Program-made: the position numbers and the translations under genes
Shown: positions 11,952 to 24,015 of the stretch, piece by piece
How the letters are laid out: every line of letters starts with the position of its first letter
Position numbering within the stretch: the first letter of the stretch is position 1
From: Metaphire vulgaris
Taxonomy: Eukaryota > Annelida > Clitellata > Crassiclitellata > Megascolecidae
Direction of reading: 5' to 3'
Assembly (NCBI GenBank): GCA_018105865.1
Contig: CM030867.1
Span: 8,964,258 to 9,028,257 of the forward strand
Length of the DNA stretch: 64,000 nucleotides
The notes under the pieces: model-generated
Databases searched by the model: none
The model's input: the letters and a program-made list of their open reading frames with translations, nothing else
What the model was told of the DNA's origin: nothing

Positions 11952-12600
11952 TGCACTCCTTGTCCTCCTTGCCCGAATCGGAGTCACTCGAAATCTCCGT
12001 GGCTAACAGAAACATCAATTTGCGTGATTACGAAGTTAAATACTAAGGGCTCGTCCATATAGTACGTATGCAAAAAAGGCATATTTTCAACCCCCTAGCC
12101 CCGTTGGCACACCGTACATACACAAAATCTCCTAAATCCAACCCCTCCCCTCATCAACCATGGTCTTAATGGGCAGATTATATACGGTAGACAGTACTGA
12201 CAAAAAGTTACCCATAGAAATCTGTCATTTATTCCAAAATGTCACACAGAAACTATTTGAAGACCATGGTTGGATGAAAAAATTAATGTAAATCAAAAGG
12301 ACCTTTCTAGAAACATCTCAAGACTGACAAAGGGTCTAAAAGACACAATGTCACAAAGTTAACTATATATAAAGTAAGTATATATATATATATATATATA
12401 TATTATTTATTTATCTTATATTATATGATTATATTATCTGGTAGGCAGCATATTTAAATACATCACATTATAAAAGACACTTGCCTTTGAATTTTTGGCA
12501 CATTGAGCAACTATTAATCTTTACAATAAAATCTCTGCAAAGAAAAATGTGCAGTATACTACTACTGCTGCTGCTGCTACTGCTGCTGCTGCTGCTGCTG

Positions 12601-12699
<99 letters not shown>

Positions 12700-14148
12700 A
12701 CTGACCTGAATTATTCTTATTGTTAAAACTGGAGTCTTTCCTCTTCTCAATGGGAAAGTAAACTTGAATCCAGGATTTATACAGATCGATGTCAACTCTC
12801 AAGAACAGGCAGAATATAATTCTGTCGATCGTGTCAATCTAAAAGAAAGAAGAAAAAACCAACGGCCAATAAACAACCGAAAGCAATATGAAACTGCTCT
12901 GAAGACCTAAAACCCCAATAAACCTAAACATACAATCAGTTTTAATCACAATGGAACTGCACCAATCAGAGTTTAACCCCTTAACTGGAAACCCCGGGTA
13001 TATCCGTCCATTTTACATTGAGTTACAGTTAAATACCCAGTTAAGAGGTTAAGTGCTACTACGTCAACAGTTGCCTCTGACCAGGGTGCGATTTGTGACC
13101 TCGAGCAGTGGCGGGGGATATGTCGAGCTTGGGGGGTAGGTAGTTGTTGGGGAAGTGTAGCAGTTGGGGGATGTAGTGGTGGGGGGATGTAGCAGTAGGG
13201 GATGCAGTTGGGCAGTGAGGGGAAAATCCCCCTTGCCCCCCCTACAAATCGCGCCCTGCCTCTGACAGATGACAAACAGATGTAAGTGAAGAATCCGATG
13301 TACTGTACCTATAAATGCAATGTTGGACCCAAACTAAGCTTAACTAACTTCACATATAACTTCTCGTGTAGGGGTGGGCAAACCCAGCCCGATACCAGAT
13401 TCGATGCAGCCTGTGAGATTATTTAGAAATAGGCATGAAAGTGAAATAATTTTAAATTATTTTATGGAATCATGCACTCTATTTTAAAATCTTAGAGAGG
13501 GTTGGCAGCGCCCAGGGTAAAAGAAGGATCGTGCCCCCAACATCTCCCTGAAATGTCTAGACAAACAAGCAAAAAAGGTCAAAGCAGTTATTGCATCGTA
13601 TTATGGCATTGCAGTGATATATTCCAATTGTGAAAAAGTACTTCGAATTTTACACTTGAAATTATAAACATTTTGGCTTTTCTATGTATGGCCCACCAAA
13701 CGTAGTATTAGGTTTCATGCAAAGAAAAGTTTGCCCACCATTGTTCTAATGAATGATGACTACAATGATTACAATGATGACTGCCAGAAATCGTTGAAAT
13801 TATGAATATTTGAAATACAAAGCATTTATACCTTCCCGCCTTTTTTCAACTTCATCAGATACTCACGAGTTGACCCAAGGGCATCATGTACGGCCAATTC
13901 ATTCGGATAGCCTGAAATTGTTAATCAAGAAACAGACGTGCATTCTACACTGCATGCCTAGTCTATCAAATTAACTCACTACTTTTCAAATTGAAGCAAA
14001 AATTTTAAAAAACTAACAGTTCATAGTCAAACTTATTGATAAAGGCAATGAAAAAAAGCAATGCACTTGCCGTAAATTCCGGTTGAAATGCAACAAAAAG
14101 CCTGCAAAATAAATAAAACAGAAAACTTAACACAACAAGCAAACATGC

Positions 14149-14188
<40 letters not shown>

Positions 14189-17100
14189 AATCAATTGTTT
14201 TCAAAAGTTCCTTAACAATTTGGCTACATAAGGGGGATATTTCAGCTTCATAACATATGGGTTGTGTGGATTGCTGGGGTGAAAGTTAGCTCCAGCCATC
14301 TGATATTCAATATCCAACCACAAAATTTACAATGGAATCAAGATATCGTATCAACAGCTTGATATCATGTATATCTGAGCAGTTTGCAACAAAGTCTTGA
14401 GGAACTATGCCATTTTTTGACCTTCAGAAAAAGGGGTCATTGCATAATTATGTAGTGCTGGAAATGTCCTTTTTTTGACACACCCTGTAATGATTAGTAA
14501 TGTTTCTATAGACCCACCTCAGCAATAGGTAACAAACATGCCCTCATTAATAAGCTACATGCAAATAGATATGAAGCCTTTATAGCACTGTCTCCCTGCT
14601 GTCAAATGGTCTCTCCACACAAGGCAACAATAGCAGTTTATTGATTGATCCTGATTGCTGGTTGATTTTGATTGCCAAAGCTGGAGATTTGCTATCTGAG
14701 GGTCCTTGCAGAAAAAGTCACAGGGCTAAGGCCGATGTTCTAAGTACATTCAAAAATTCATTTTAAAAAATAAACAAAATACGTGGATAAACTGACATTT
14801 AAAAGACATAACAACAAAATTAATTCCAGTAAAAGAACTTCAAATAAGTTGAATTTTAATTTCAAAACATACAATCGAGTGCATATCGTGTTCGGTCATT
14901 TCTTTGAAGCAGTTTCTGTAGCAATTTCGCAGCTCGGTACGATTGGTCGTCTGTGGACCGACAGTGTGTATCACATCTGAAGAAAGGAAAGATAAATTTA
15001 AACATAGATAACAAAAACCAGCTAGATAACGTGCCACCAATCAATAAACAAACGTTAAGATTTTATGAACAAAGCCATTCAGATATACTCATGCACTACT
15101 AAACACGATAACATCTGTTATACTGAAGAAAAAAAATTGTAGAAAAGAACAAAAACCAGCCTTCAACCAGCCTCCGAGTATGCTCGGCTCCAGCGATTAA
15201 AGGGTTAATAAATTGATCACGTGAAATTGAAACATCCAAAATTTATTTTACGGCTTCACTCACATTTTGCGGAAGCTTGTAACCTGGAAAAGAAAATCAG
15301 ATGGAATCAAATTATTCGTTTCCTCTCAGAGCAAACATGAACTGAATAAAAGGCAAAATATTTTTTTTTATGTGATGAGACAAAGTTATGAAACAGAAGC
15401 CCACTGGTTTTTATCCAGAATGGGATTGGGCCAGGTATTTTTGGAGACTGTCAAAGATAGGTCACTGGGAATATAATTAAACATAAATAAGATGAAAATG
15501 AGATTTGGTATTTTCTGAAAATAATTATAATATCTTCAGTAATGCTAAAATTCTGCTAATGTAAAATATTGGCTGTCAACATCACTGCAATGTCCTAAGC
15601 ACAAATATAAATGCTTGTGCTCACCAGATGGCAGCACACGTGACTGTTTACATATAACAAACTTCCAAAACTTGAAAATATTAAAGCCTAAAAGGCAAAC
15701 TAGACAAATGATTTGTCTCATATCCTGTCAATCTGTCATATATTGTAGGCCAATGTGAAATAGCTTGCAAAAAGGTCTCATATTGCAGATCCATTAAATT
15801 GTAAGTAAGTAATGGTCATTGTATTGGGCCTCATTTGAACACACAGCTCACAGATTGTGGCTTACTGCCTCCACTAACATACTGACTTCTTCAGCATTTC
15901 TTTTCTAAACCGCAAGCATTTGGCCAAATCCAGGGACCCTATAACATCAAACGACCCACCACCAAACACGAATAACTCAAACATATAATGGGAAGTCTTA
16001 ACCCTTTTACCCCATAAGGCCGATATATATTTCGATTCATAACCTTCACATACGGATCATCGAGGCCAAAGGGTTAAATTAGATTTCAGTAAAAACAGTT
16101 CAATACCGCAAGTTGTCTTCGCATTTCCCGTATCACAGCCGTTCAGGAGCTGGCACTCTGCCAAAAGCTGCGATCCTGCAGCGCGGTGTATTGCTCCATC
16201 GACTTCAACAACAAACGACACAAGATACTGACATGCATGTCACAAAAACTGTGATAATGTGTCAGCAAATGTATTTGGCCTAAATATTCAAATCATACAA
16301 ATATCTAAATGCAGTAGAACTTTGTTATAATGTACTTAGCGGGTCTGAAAACTGAGTACGTTACACCCGAGGTATGTTATATCCGGTACCATCCAATACG
16401 TTAGAGCATCAAACAGCACCATACATTGTGGTACTTTGTAACCGAGTACCGCATACATTATAACTGAGTCCGTTATAACAAAGTCTTACTGTATGTATGA
16501 TCTATGAAGTTATAAAGATAGATATGAAACATGCATGCACACACACACACACACACACAAACAGACACAATATTTCACTACTGCCTAGCGAACAGTATAC
16601 ATAATCGCTTATCCAACCCAGATCTGTGTACAGATCAGCAGGTATCAGCTGACTGATCTTTCCAGCTTGACTTGGCTCTAATTCCGGCTGGATCAGTTGC
16701 ACCATCGGCTCTGATACCCTAGGCATTATGAGAGTGGCACCATAGAAGTTTATTGATTGATTGATAGAACTCTTCAAAAGCAAAATTATTTTCGTTCAAA
16801 AAGTCCCCTGCTAAAAATAAAATGGAGACAATCAAAATGTTCAAACCAACGTTATTTAATTGTTATTATTATCATACAAATGCAAAATAATGTAAAACAA
16901 TGCGATAATGTAAAATACAGAAGCGTCAAAATCACCTCCACCACCGCCAAGCAGCGACCTGTTTGCCGCATTGACAATTCCATCGATTTCAAGCGATGTT
17001 ATGTCGCCTTCAAACAGCGAAACCTTTGCATTTAGCTTTTCGTCGACTTCGATGTCCGGAAAATCTTTCAACGCCTTCAAAACTTCCTTCTCTAAAGCAA

Positions 17101-19626
17101 TTGAATAGAAACCACGTATCCAAACTAAACACTTCAAAAGAACAAGCAAAGAAATGACCTCTTAAGTTTACGTAAGCAGCATGACTAAGAAATTTTCATT
17201 TTCCAAAAATTACGATATCTGCAAATTTCTCACGTACTTTTATTAAAACTCTTCAGGAATAAAGGTAGATAAAGGTAGGTCCCCATACTTGAGTCTGAGC
17301 GTTGGGTTCCGGCGCTTATCTCCGGCCAGGGCAATCAGCGACGTAGGTGGTATAATCCATTAATCTGGGGTAGGTTGCCAGTACTTTCCCCCAGACCCAC
17401 GTTTTACCTCGCAGCTTAACGCTGCTCCTCAGTTTACCACCGCCCACTAGCGAGTAAGGCTGAGCGACCTTGGGGCTCCTGCGGGAATTGAACCCGTGAC
17501 CTTCTGCTCCATCGTCCCGTTGTTACCACTCTTCTAACTTCCCGCCCCTTCGGGAATAATTTCTTAACCCCTTAACTGGGGATCCTGGATATATCCGTCC
17601 ATTTTACATTGAGTTACAGTTAAATACACAGTTAAGGGGTTAAAAATTCATCATAAACAAATAGCATCATTGTGGCATTAGAGCAGATCCTTACAAAGGC
17701 TCAGAAGCAACATAGTGAATGTGATGGGTTCAAGAAACGATTTATACAAACCATTGGGGTATGACTTCTTCAGTTGCCTTTCATTCTGAGAGTAGTATTT
17801 TGACCAGGAGTCGATTTTATCCAACGTGGTGTAATTTTTATGGCCATAGAACTTACGTTTCTCCTCTACCGTCATCGCAAGAAACTTATCTGTAACATTG
17901 CATGTTCAAATGATGTCACATCAGCATGTACACGATAACTAGTGCTACTGAATATATTAACCCTTGAACCGCCAGATACTTTGTAACTATATGCAATAAA
18001 ATCCCGTATACTCGTTTATGGCGGGTTAAGGGTTGAAAGCAACATCTACAATATTTCCACAATGAAAACTGTACCTTCCAGCATCCACTGTATAACCACC
18101 CACAGTATTTTCAAGCATTACATAACCACCAAACTTATAGCATTTTGACTACTGAAGCTAAGACAAAATAATTTCACAAATCAAATGCAATGAAAGAAAA
18201 AGACGAAATTAATCCAGAATCTGAAAACGATGTTCAGGTGGTTTACCTTTTTCCTGCATAACAGCTCCACCTCTAGTTCCATATCTGTTACCCGATCTTG
18301 GTTGCTTGGTGAAATCTGGAGAAATTCTCTTCTTTGTGCTTCCGTTATTAGAAATGAAACTCGATTCTTTCGTTCCGGCTTCCGGAGAACTCGGCTCTGA
18401 CTCTTTGCCAATACTAGTCTTGCCCCTGATCTCCAGTTCTGGGAAGTTTTTCCACCTCTTCCGCCTTTACCTCTGACTTAGAAGTAACTGGATTTACATG
18501 CTTTGAATCGACTGTACCGTCCTCTGTGTTTTGCTTCACTTTTGCATCTTGACCAATATCCTTTACCATGCTATCTTCAGTCCCTTTTACTGAATCAGAG
18601 ACCACGTGACCTACTGCACCTATAGGATCTTTAGATTCATGATCTGTACTGGCAATCTCCAGTTTAACTGCTACTGGTGATGCTGGACTTGGCGATTTTG
18701 CATCGTGCTGCATGGAATCATCAGCTTCAGAAGCTAAAAATGCAGATAGAAAAACGGAAACTCAACAATATCTTGGAGTTCTCAAAACACACATCAACAC
18801 TTCTCAACAAGATCTTCCAACACTTGTTATTATTTTTGTTAGCAAACCTCTATAAGCACACCTCTATAAACACAATACCAGTAATACATTTGATATCAGT
18901 TGATGGTTTTGAAATGTCAAAATGACATATTGGCCAATATGTCAAAATAACAAAGACCAGGTTTCTAAAATCTCCAAAGCGTTTGACAAATTCAAAAATC
19001 AAGCACTGTTACCATATTGCAGTACTTCTCAAATGATTTTGTCTCTCTATTTCAGTAAGTAAGGGCCTTGTAAGCAACATAACAATGGAATTTTCGTATG
19101 TATTGTTATTTTTGTTACATTATGAGTTATTAGTACGCAAAATTTACATGTTGTGAATAATTCCTCGGTGGACCACTATAAAGCCTCTCACAGGCCATAT
19201 CTGGTCTGTGGACCGAATGTTGCCCGGCCCTGTTCTAGGTTAATGGCGTATGTAATCCGCATCGCTGCATGCCACAGAGACTAGAGATAGCGCTGGCCCC
19301 AAAGGTCGAAAATTGGGTATAGGAAAACTTTACCTTTTTTACTGAATGGCATTATAGGCATTATGCCACAAATAGCCCATGATTGGCACCACCACCATTA
19401 TCTAAAAATGTCTGAAATCAAACAGCGGGTAAGATAGTCATACTAGGCATTTGAAATTTGTGACTTCAAGCAGATGGTGACTTTTAGAAGGGGACAAAAA
19501 GATGACAATCACGGTGGAGTGTTCAGTGACATCCCAACAAAGAGTTGAGTGCTTAGCTAAATTGCAATCACATAGTAAAGATCCTTTTGAAAGAAATCTT
19601 ATACTCAAATACTACTGAACTACTAT

Positions 19627-19677
<51 letters not shown>

Positions 19678-20052
19678 CACTATTGTATATAAATCCTAAG
19701 CACTATCAAATCTAGAGTTAAATCACGTCGGTTTCTGTCCCTTTTCAAAGTCGGCCTTGCTGCATGACCACTCGCACTCTGACTGATATCTGGAATTGAC
19801 CTTGACCGGCTGACCACTAAAAATTCGGCTATATAGCTATTTCAACGGTAGACTAAGCGCCTAGGAATGAGCAGCTACTATGGTGCCTGCTTTTGAAAGC
19901 GCTATGTAAATGCACGAGTTTTGAGTGGAATTAATTAATTTACGCTTGCCTTTGTCTTTACCGTCCGATTCCACCTTCTTGGGGGGACCATCGCCCTTCT
20001 TTCCAGGGCTTCTCCGGTACACGCGGGACCCCTTTCCCTCTTTACCGGACAT
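11539..20052 (-). CDS. MACROD: MACROD-type macrodomain ADP-ribosyl hydrolase
   Basis: Predicted to remove mono-ADP-ribose from proteins and hydrolyse O-acetyl-ADP-ribose. Exons (minus): 20052-19944 (or -19962), 18733-18247, 17889-17752, 17091-16936, 16202-16107, 15283-15264, 14976-14873, 14101-14071, 13911-13832, 12838-12730, 12002-11539. The macrodomain spans exons 4-10: [62 protein letters not shown] and [13 protein letters not shown] carry the ligand loops. Exon 3 ([14 protein letters not shown]) matches the N-terminal helix before MACROD2-type macrodomains. A charged, disordered N-terminus and an acidic duplicated tail make about 597 residues, longer than the human paralogues. Oddities: exon 2 needs one base removed to stay in frame, the exon 6/7 join is one base short, and intron 8 has a GC donor. 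Family certain; whether MACROD1 or MACROD2 is unresolved. Confidence 0.88.
12558..12700. repeat. CTG/CTA trinucleotide tract in MACROD intron 10
   Basis: About 140 bp of CTG then CTA triplets (CAG/TAG on the gene strand), beginning about 30 nt inside the donor of MACROD exon 10. A long poly-leucine frame on the plus strand is only a translation of this repeat. Confidence 0.95.
12973..13052. mobile_element. TTAA-flanked MITE, type 1, reverse
   Basis: TTAACCCCTTAACTGG at the left, CCAGTTAAGAGGTTAA at the right, core in reverse (CATTTTACATTGAGTTACAG). Confidence 0.75.
13089..13258. mobile_element. Foldback with internal minisatellite
   Basis: Starts CAGGGTGCGATTTGTGAC and ends ACAAATCGCGCCCTG. 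Between are degenerate copies of a unit like TGTAGCAGTTGGGGGA. A related piece lies at 63630-63790 with ACTGCTACATCC units and CACAAATCGCACCCTG. Confidence 0.55.
15998..16077. mobile_element. TTAA-flanked MITE, type 2 (diverged core)
   Basis: Starts TTAACCCTTTTACCCC, ends AAAGGGTTAA, 80 bp, in a MACROD intron. Confidence 0.5.
16311..16496. mobile_element. pogo/Tigger-like MITE
   Basis: Ends CAGTAGAACTTTGTTATAA and, inverted, TTATAACAAAGTCTTACTG resemble pogo-family termini. A related pair occupies 47211-47760. No open frame; the TA flank is clear only on the right. Confidence 0.5.
17261..17553 (-). mobile_element. tRNA-derived SINE (family A), minus
   Basis: On the minus strand it carries a pol III box B-like GGTTCAATTCCC, then AGGAGC, GGTGGTAAACTGAGGAGC and GCGAGGTAAAACGTGGG, ending in a CTTTACC tail. 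The plus-strand copy at 53314-53600 matches along its length. Confidence 0.75.
17564..17643. mobile_element. TTAA-flanked MITE, type 1, reverse
   Basis: TTAACCCCTTAACTGGGG left end, GTTAAGGGGTTAA right end; core reversed. It lies between MACROD exons 3 and 4, next to the family A SINE. Confidence 0.75.
17957..18036. mobile_element. TTAA-flanked MITE, type 2 (right end decayed)
   Basis: Starts TTAACCCTTGAACC with the type 2 core ACTTTGTAACTATATGCAA; the right end reads GGGTTAAGGGTTGA, so the outer TTAA is mutated. Confidence 0.5.
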
Positions 20053-22561
20053 CTGCAATTAATGAAAGGCCCTCGACACCGATACCCAGGGCGGTAAAAG
20101 AGAGGGGACGCTCGACGGCGACGCTGGACGGGACGCGATCAAGCGCACGGTCGTCGAGGGACGCGGAATCTAAGCGGACGGCGGCTGGGGACGATCGACC
20201 CCCGTCCGTTGACCCACGACCCTTGTCGGGACGAAATATTCTGAAGAAATCTTTCTCTTGAAACCAAAACTCGGATTAGTTTGCGGTTTGTCTCGACAGT
20301 GTTGCCGACGGCGACGGGCCGTGCGTGTAAAAAAACAGAATCGTAGAGATTCGAATGAGGTCTGGTAACTTAGTGGTAAGCGTGTTAATGTTTAAAATGC
20401 CAACGATTCTTTTAAACATTTGCATTTCTCATTTAAAGTCGTAAGAGCGAACGGTCTCAATAGCGTGGAAGATTTAGAAACTGTCGTGAAATTCAGTCAT
20501 ATGAGAAAAATCGAATTGTAAACAGAAAGTGCGCGCCTAAAACATTCGACTAAGTAACTTTGATGTTTCTTATAATTGTATTATGGCACAATAATTTGAA
20601 AATTTTAAGCAGCATTTCACCTACATGAGGCAGGAAAATAGGCTGCAAATGGATCCAAGTTTTTAATTTAAGTATATTGTTCATTACTAGCTAAATATAT
20701 TGCGCTATATAATTTATGTTTCATTGACGTAGTCATAGATTTATTATTATAATTGATATTACAGTCTATGAAAGTATTGATATTTTTCTATGCACTACGG
20801 ATACTTTTTATAGATATTTACATGATGTCTGAGCGTTCGAAAACGAAATAAATTCAATAATTACGACTTATTTTGCGCGTGATTTGATATTTAAATAAAA
20901 TTCTGACACGTGAGTATAATTCGCTCGCGTGTTTCGTTTTAAGAAAACTGATTTTAACGCTGGATGACAGAAAATGGGCTACGGACACGATGACCATTTG
21001 GATATAAATACCCTGTCTGACTGACTGCCACCTTTCAGGTTTAGTTATTCACAGACTCTTAAGTGCATCAATTGGTCTTTGAGGACTTCTGAGATGAATT
21101 CTGATGCAAATGAAGGGGTTGGATTTAAGAGCTCAGCAATTAGCCTTTGAATATTTTGGTATTGTTGGATGTCTGAGTGAATTCAGATGTAATGCCTAAT
21201 AAAGCAGCTGCTGTGGCACTAATTTTGAAAGCACTATATTAATTCATGAGACTTGGCTTACTTAACCTCTTCACTGTCGTGGCCCTTATGGAGAGAGGCG
21301 CCTACTTTGCCGCTATGTAACTATACGAATATATATATATATATATATACACATACATACATATACATATATATATAATTACACAATATAGTTCAGTTGC
21401 TAGTTGCCACTTGGTATCACAAACCAAAAATGATGACGAAACTAGCCCAATTATGTCACAGTTACTATTTACAACATGTTGTGTGCCAAAGCTCAGCAGA
21501 GAAACTATCTATTCCTGTGCCAATGGTTCTGTTGATCATTATGCTGTTATGATGTATAACGTACAGCATATGGCACTCTCTGTGCAATGTTAGTATGACA
21601 TACGTTGTACGGCATATGGCAGTTAATAGAAATTACTTAAATATCAACCTTTTTTTATTATGTGTATTTGTGAAGCAGGACTTGAATTGTTGGCATTAGG
21701 TCATACTCCACTGGCGTGATTTCTTGTAGATTCATTAAAAACAGTAGATCTGCAATGAATCTACTAGAAATCATTAAGAAATCAGAGGCCTTCAAGAATT
21801 CACACAACATGTCAGAGCCAGTGACAAATCTAGACAGTGACCAGGTGCTTTAGACAAGTCACAGCATCCAGCTAATCACAGCGCTCACAGGTATCATGTG
21901 TTACAGGTCACGTGTTATTAATAAGATTTGGAAAATCCTCACGAACCCATGTCCAATGCTGTCGCTTTTTTTCTTCTTTAGTTCATTGTCTATTATTAAG
22001 GAGTCTGTGCTATAAATTATTGTTGAGTGGGTGAGAGCTATGGATTGTTTTTTCAACACCTACAAACCTGGCAATTTTTCTTGTTTGCTCATGTGACTTA
22101 CAGTCTCCACAGTTTGTCAGTAGCAACTCTACATCTAATATGTAACGATTTTCTAACTTCTTGGGGCTCACCCATATAGTACATAGGCAAAAAGGCATAT
22201 TTTCACCCCCCCGTTTACACTTTGTACATAGGCGAAATATAAATCCAACCCCCCTCGTGCGTACGTACTATATGGATGGACTCTTGTACAACTTGTACAA
22301 CGAATCTGTAAAAAACTCACACCAGTGGAGTATGACCTATTGTGGTTTTTGATCTATGGGCTTCATTTTGTATACTTGATTGTATATTGTGTACATGATG
22401 CAGGTTTCATTGGGTCGCAATTATTTTCCCATATAAATTTCATGGCAAGACTATTATTCAGCTTACATATGTACTAGAGTAACTGTGTGAATGGTTGCAG
22501 ATTAATTTTACCTGGTGGTTGATGCTGTGACTGGCTGTGAACGCGAACAGTTGACTTCACG
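20053..22561. other. Divergent intergenic spacer, MACROD / LPGAT1
   Basis: The CpG-rich stretch at about 20040-20330 (many ACGG, GTCG and ACGC) lies just upstream of the first MACROD coding exon and probably holds its promoter or 5' UTR. A TGCAG directly before the MACROD ATG could also be a 3' splice site. The rest holds a LINE tail (21196-21265), TA/CATA repeats (21330-21376) and a foldback at 22164-22278 with ATATAGTAC ends. The LPGAT1 5' UTR should be just before 22562. No other gene is seen. Confidence 0.6.
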
Positions 22562-23939
22562 ATGTCTACCAACGCGGTTCTAAAAGCCGTTTTCCGTATC
22601 GTGTTTATCCTATTGAATAATCTTTTTTCCATTCCAACATATCTATTGTGGATGGTAATTCTAAGACCATTGCTCATCAATCATCCAGACCTCTACAATA
22701 GGATCGAGGGTATCGGATACAGCTGGCTGCTGCATTTGGTTGCCGCTTGGACGTGGACTGGGGGATATACTCGTAAGCAGTTTTACTCTTTTTTAAGATC
22801 ATACATGGTTCTAATTTATATTTTATATATACGATTAATCATAACATGGTTATTCGAATAATAATAATAATAATAATACACATTGAAGAATTCATGTTGA
22901 TTTTTGTGAATGTAATTTTATTTCGAAATTTATTTTTAGTTACAATGGTTTGTTGTTGTGTTTTTTACGCTGTCCCTCTAGTGGCCGAGTCAGGAGACGA
23001 TGTTTCTGATCTTGTTGGCAGCAGGTGTCTCGTGATTAGTAATCATCAGTCGACAGCAGACGTTCCGATGCTGATGTACCTCTTAACTCACGAAAGCAAG
23101 CCATCGCTTGCCAGAAATATCTACTGGATTATGGATGTAATGTTCAAGTACACGAACTTTGGTTGGGTTTCGTCAGTTCACGGTGACTTCTACGTCCGCC
23201 AGGTGCGAAAGATCTGTGCAGATTTTTCGTTTTGTGATAGTTGTGTTTTGCTTGCGCGCCACCCACTCATGTATTCATTCATTCACTCATTCATTTCGGG
23301 ACAACTTAATTATATAGCGCCGCAGCACAGCGGCGGCCAAAGTCAAAGGCGCTGTCGACAACGTTGACAGATCAGCATGGAACGGGAGATGTTGGTCTTG
23401 AGGGAAAGTATTATGCATCATCGCCAATAATCAGGGCCGTTGGTGTCTGATGCAATCATTACAGTTTTGTCCCACTCTGTTCTGTTTGCAGCTATATGAC
23501 AATAGTTCTTGCAGACATTTTCTACACCAATCACCACAATGTCATCACACCATTCCCTGTGTGGCCTTCCTTTCTTGTTGGAACCATCCATTATTCCTGG
23601 CATTATAGTCGTGATCTTTCTCTCATCTTTCATAAGACAAATATATTCAAAGAGACACAGTTTCCTCTGTGTTACCTTTTAGCATTAAGGTTTCCTTTGG
23701 CTGGATTTTCTTGTATAGTTCCTGGTTGCTGATCTTTTTAATCCATCCGATTCTAAGAATGGTGCATGCCAACACAGAATGTGCCAGGGGACGCGGTGGA
23801 ATAGCGGTAGGATTTTTGGCACGCAACCGGAGGGTAGCAGGTTCAAATGTGACCCTAGCCACTGCGTAGCGATCTTGGGCAAGTTGTTCACCTTTTAATT
23901 TTTCACTTTGTGGATGACATGGCATGTTTTAGCAACCAT

Positions 23940-24015
<76 letters not shown>

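Noticed and set aside
12481..12726. 81-residue poly-leucine open frame
   Set aside because: It is a translation of the CTG/CTA microsatellite in a MACROD intron, on the wrong strand.
18181..18411. Separate 76-residue protein [11 protein letters not shown] on the minus strand
   Set aside because: It is a third frame of MACROD exon 2; the frame that joins exon 3 is different.
22940..22981. Extended LPGAT1 exon 2 starting at the earlier acceptor (TTTTTAG at 22939)
   Set aside because: It keeps the frame but adds a cysteine-rich stretch (MVCCCVFYAV) with no counterpart in LPGAT1; the 22982 acceptor gives GYTLAESGDDV, which lines up with the family.
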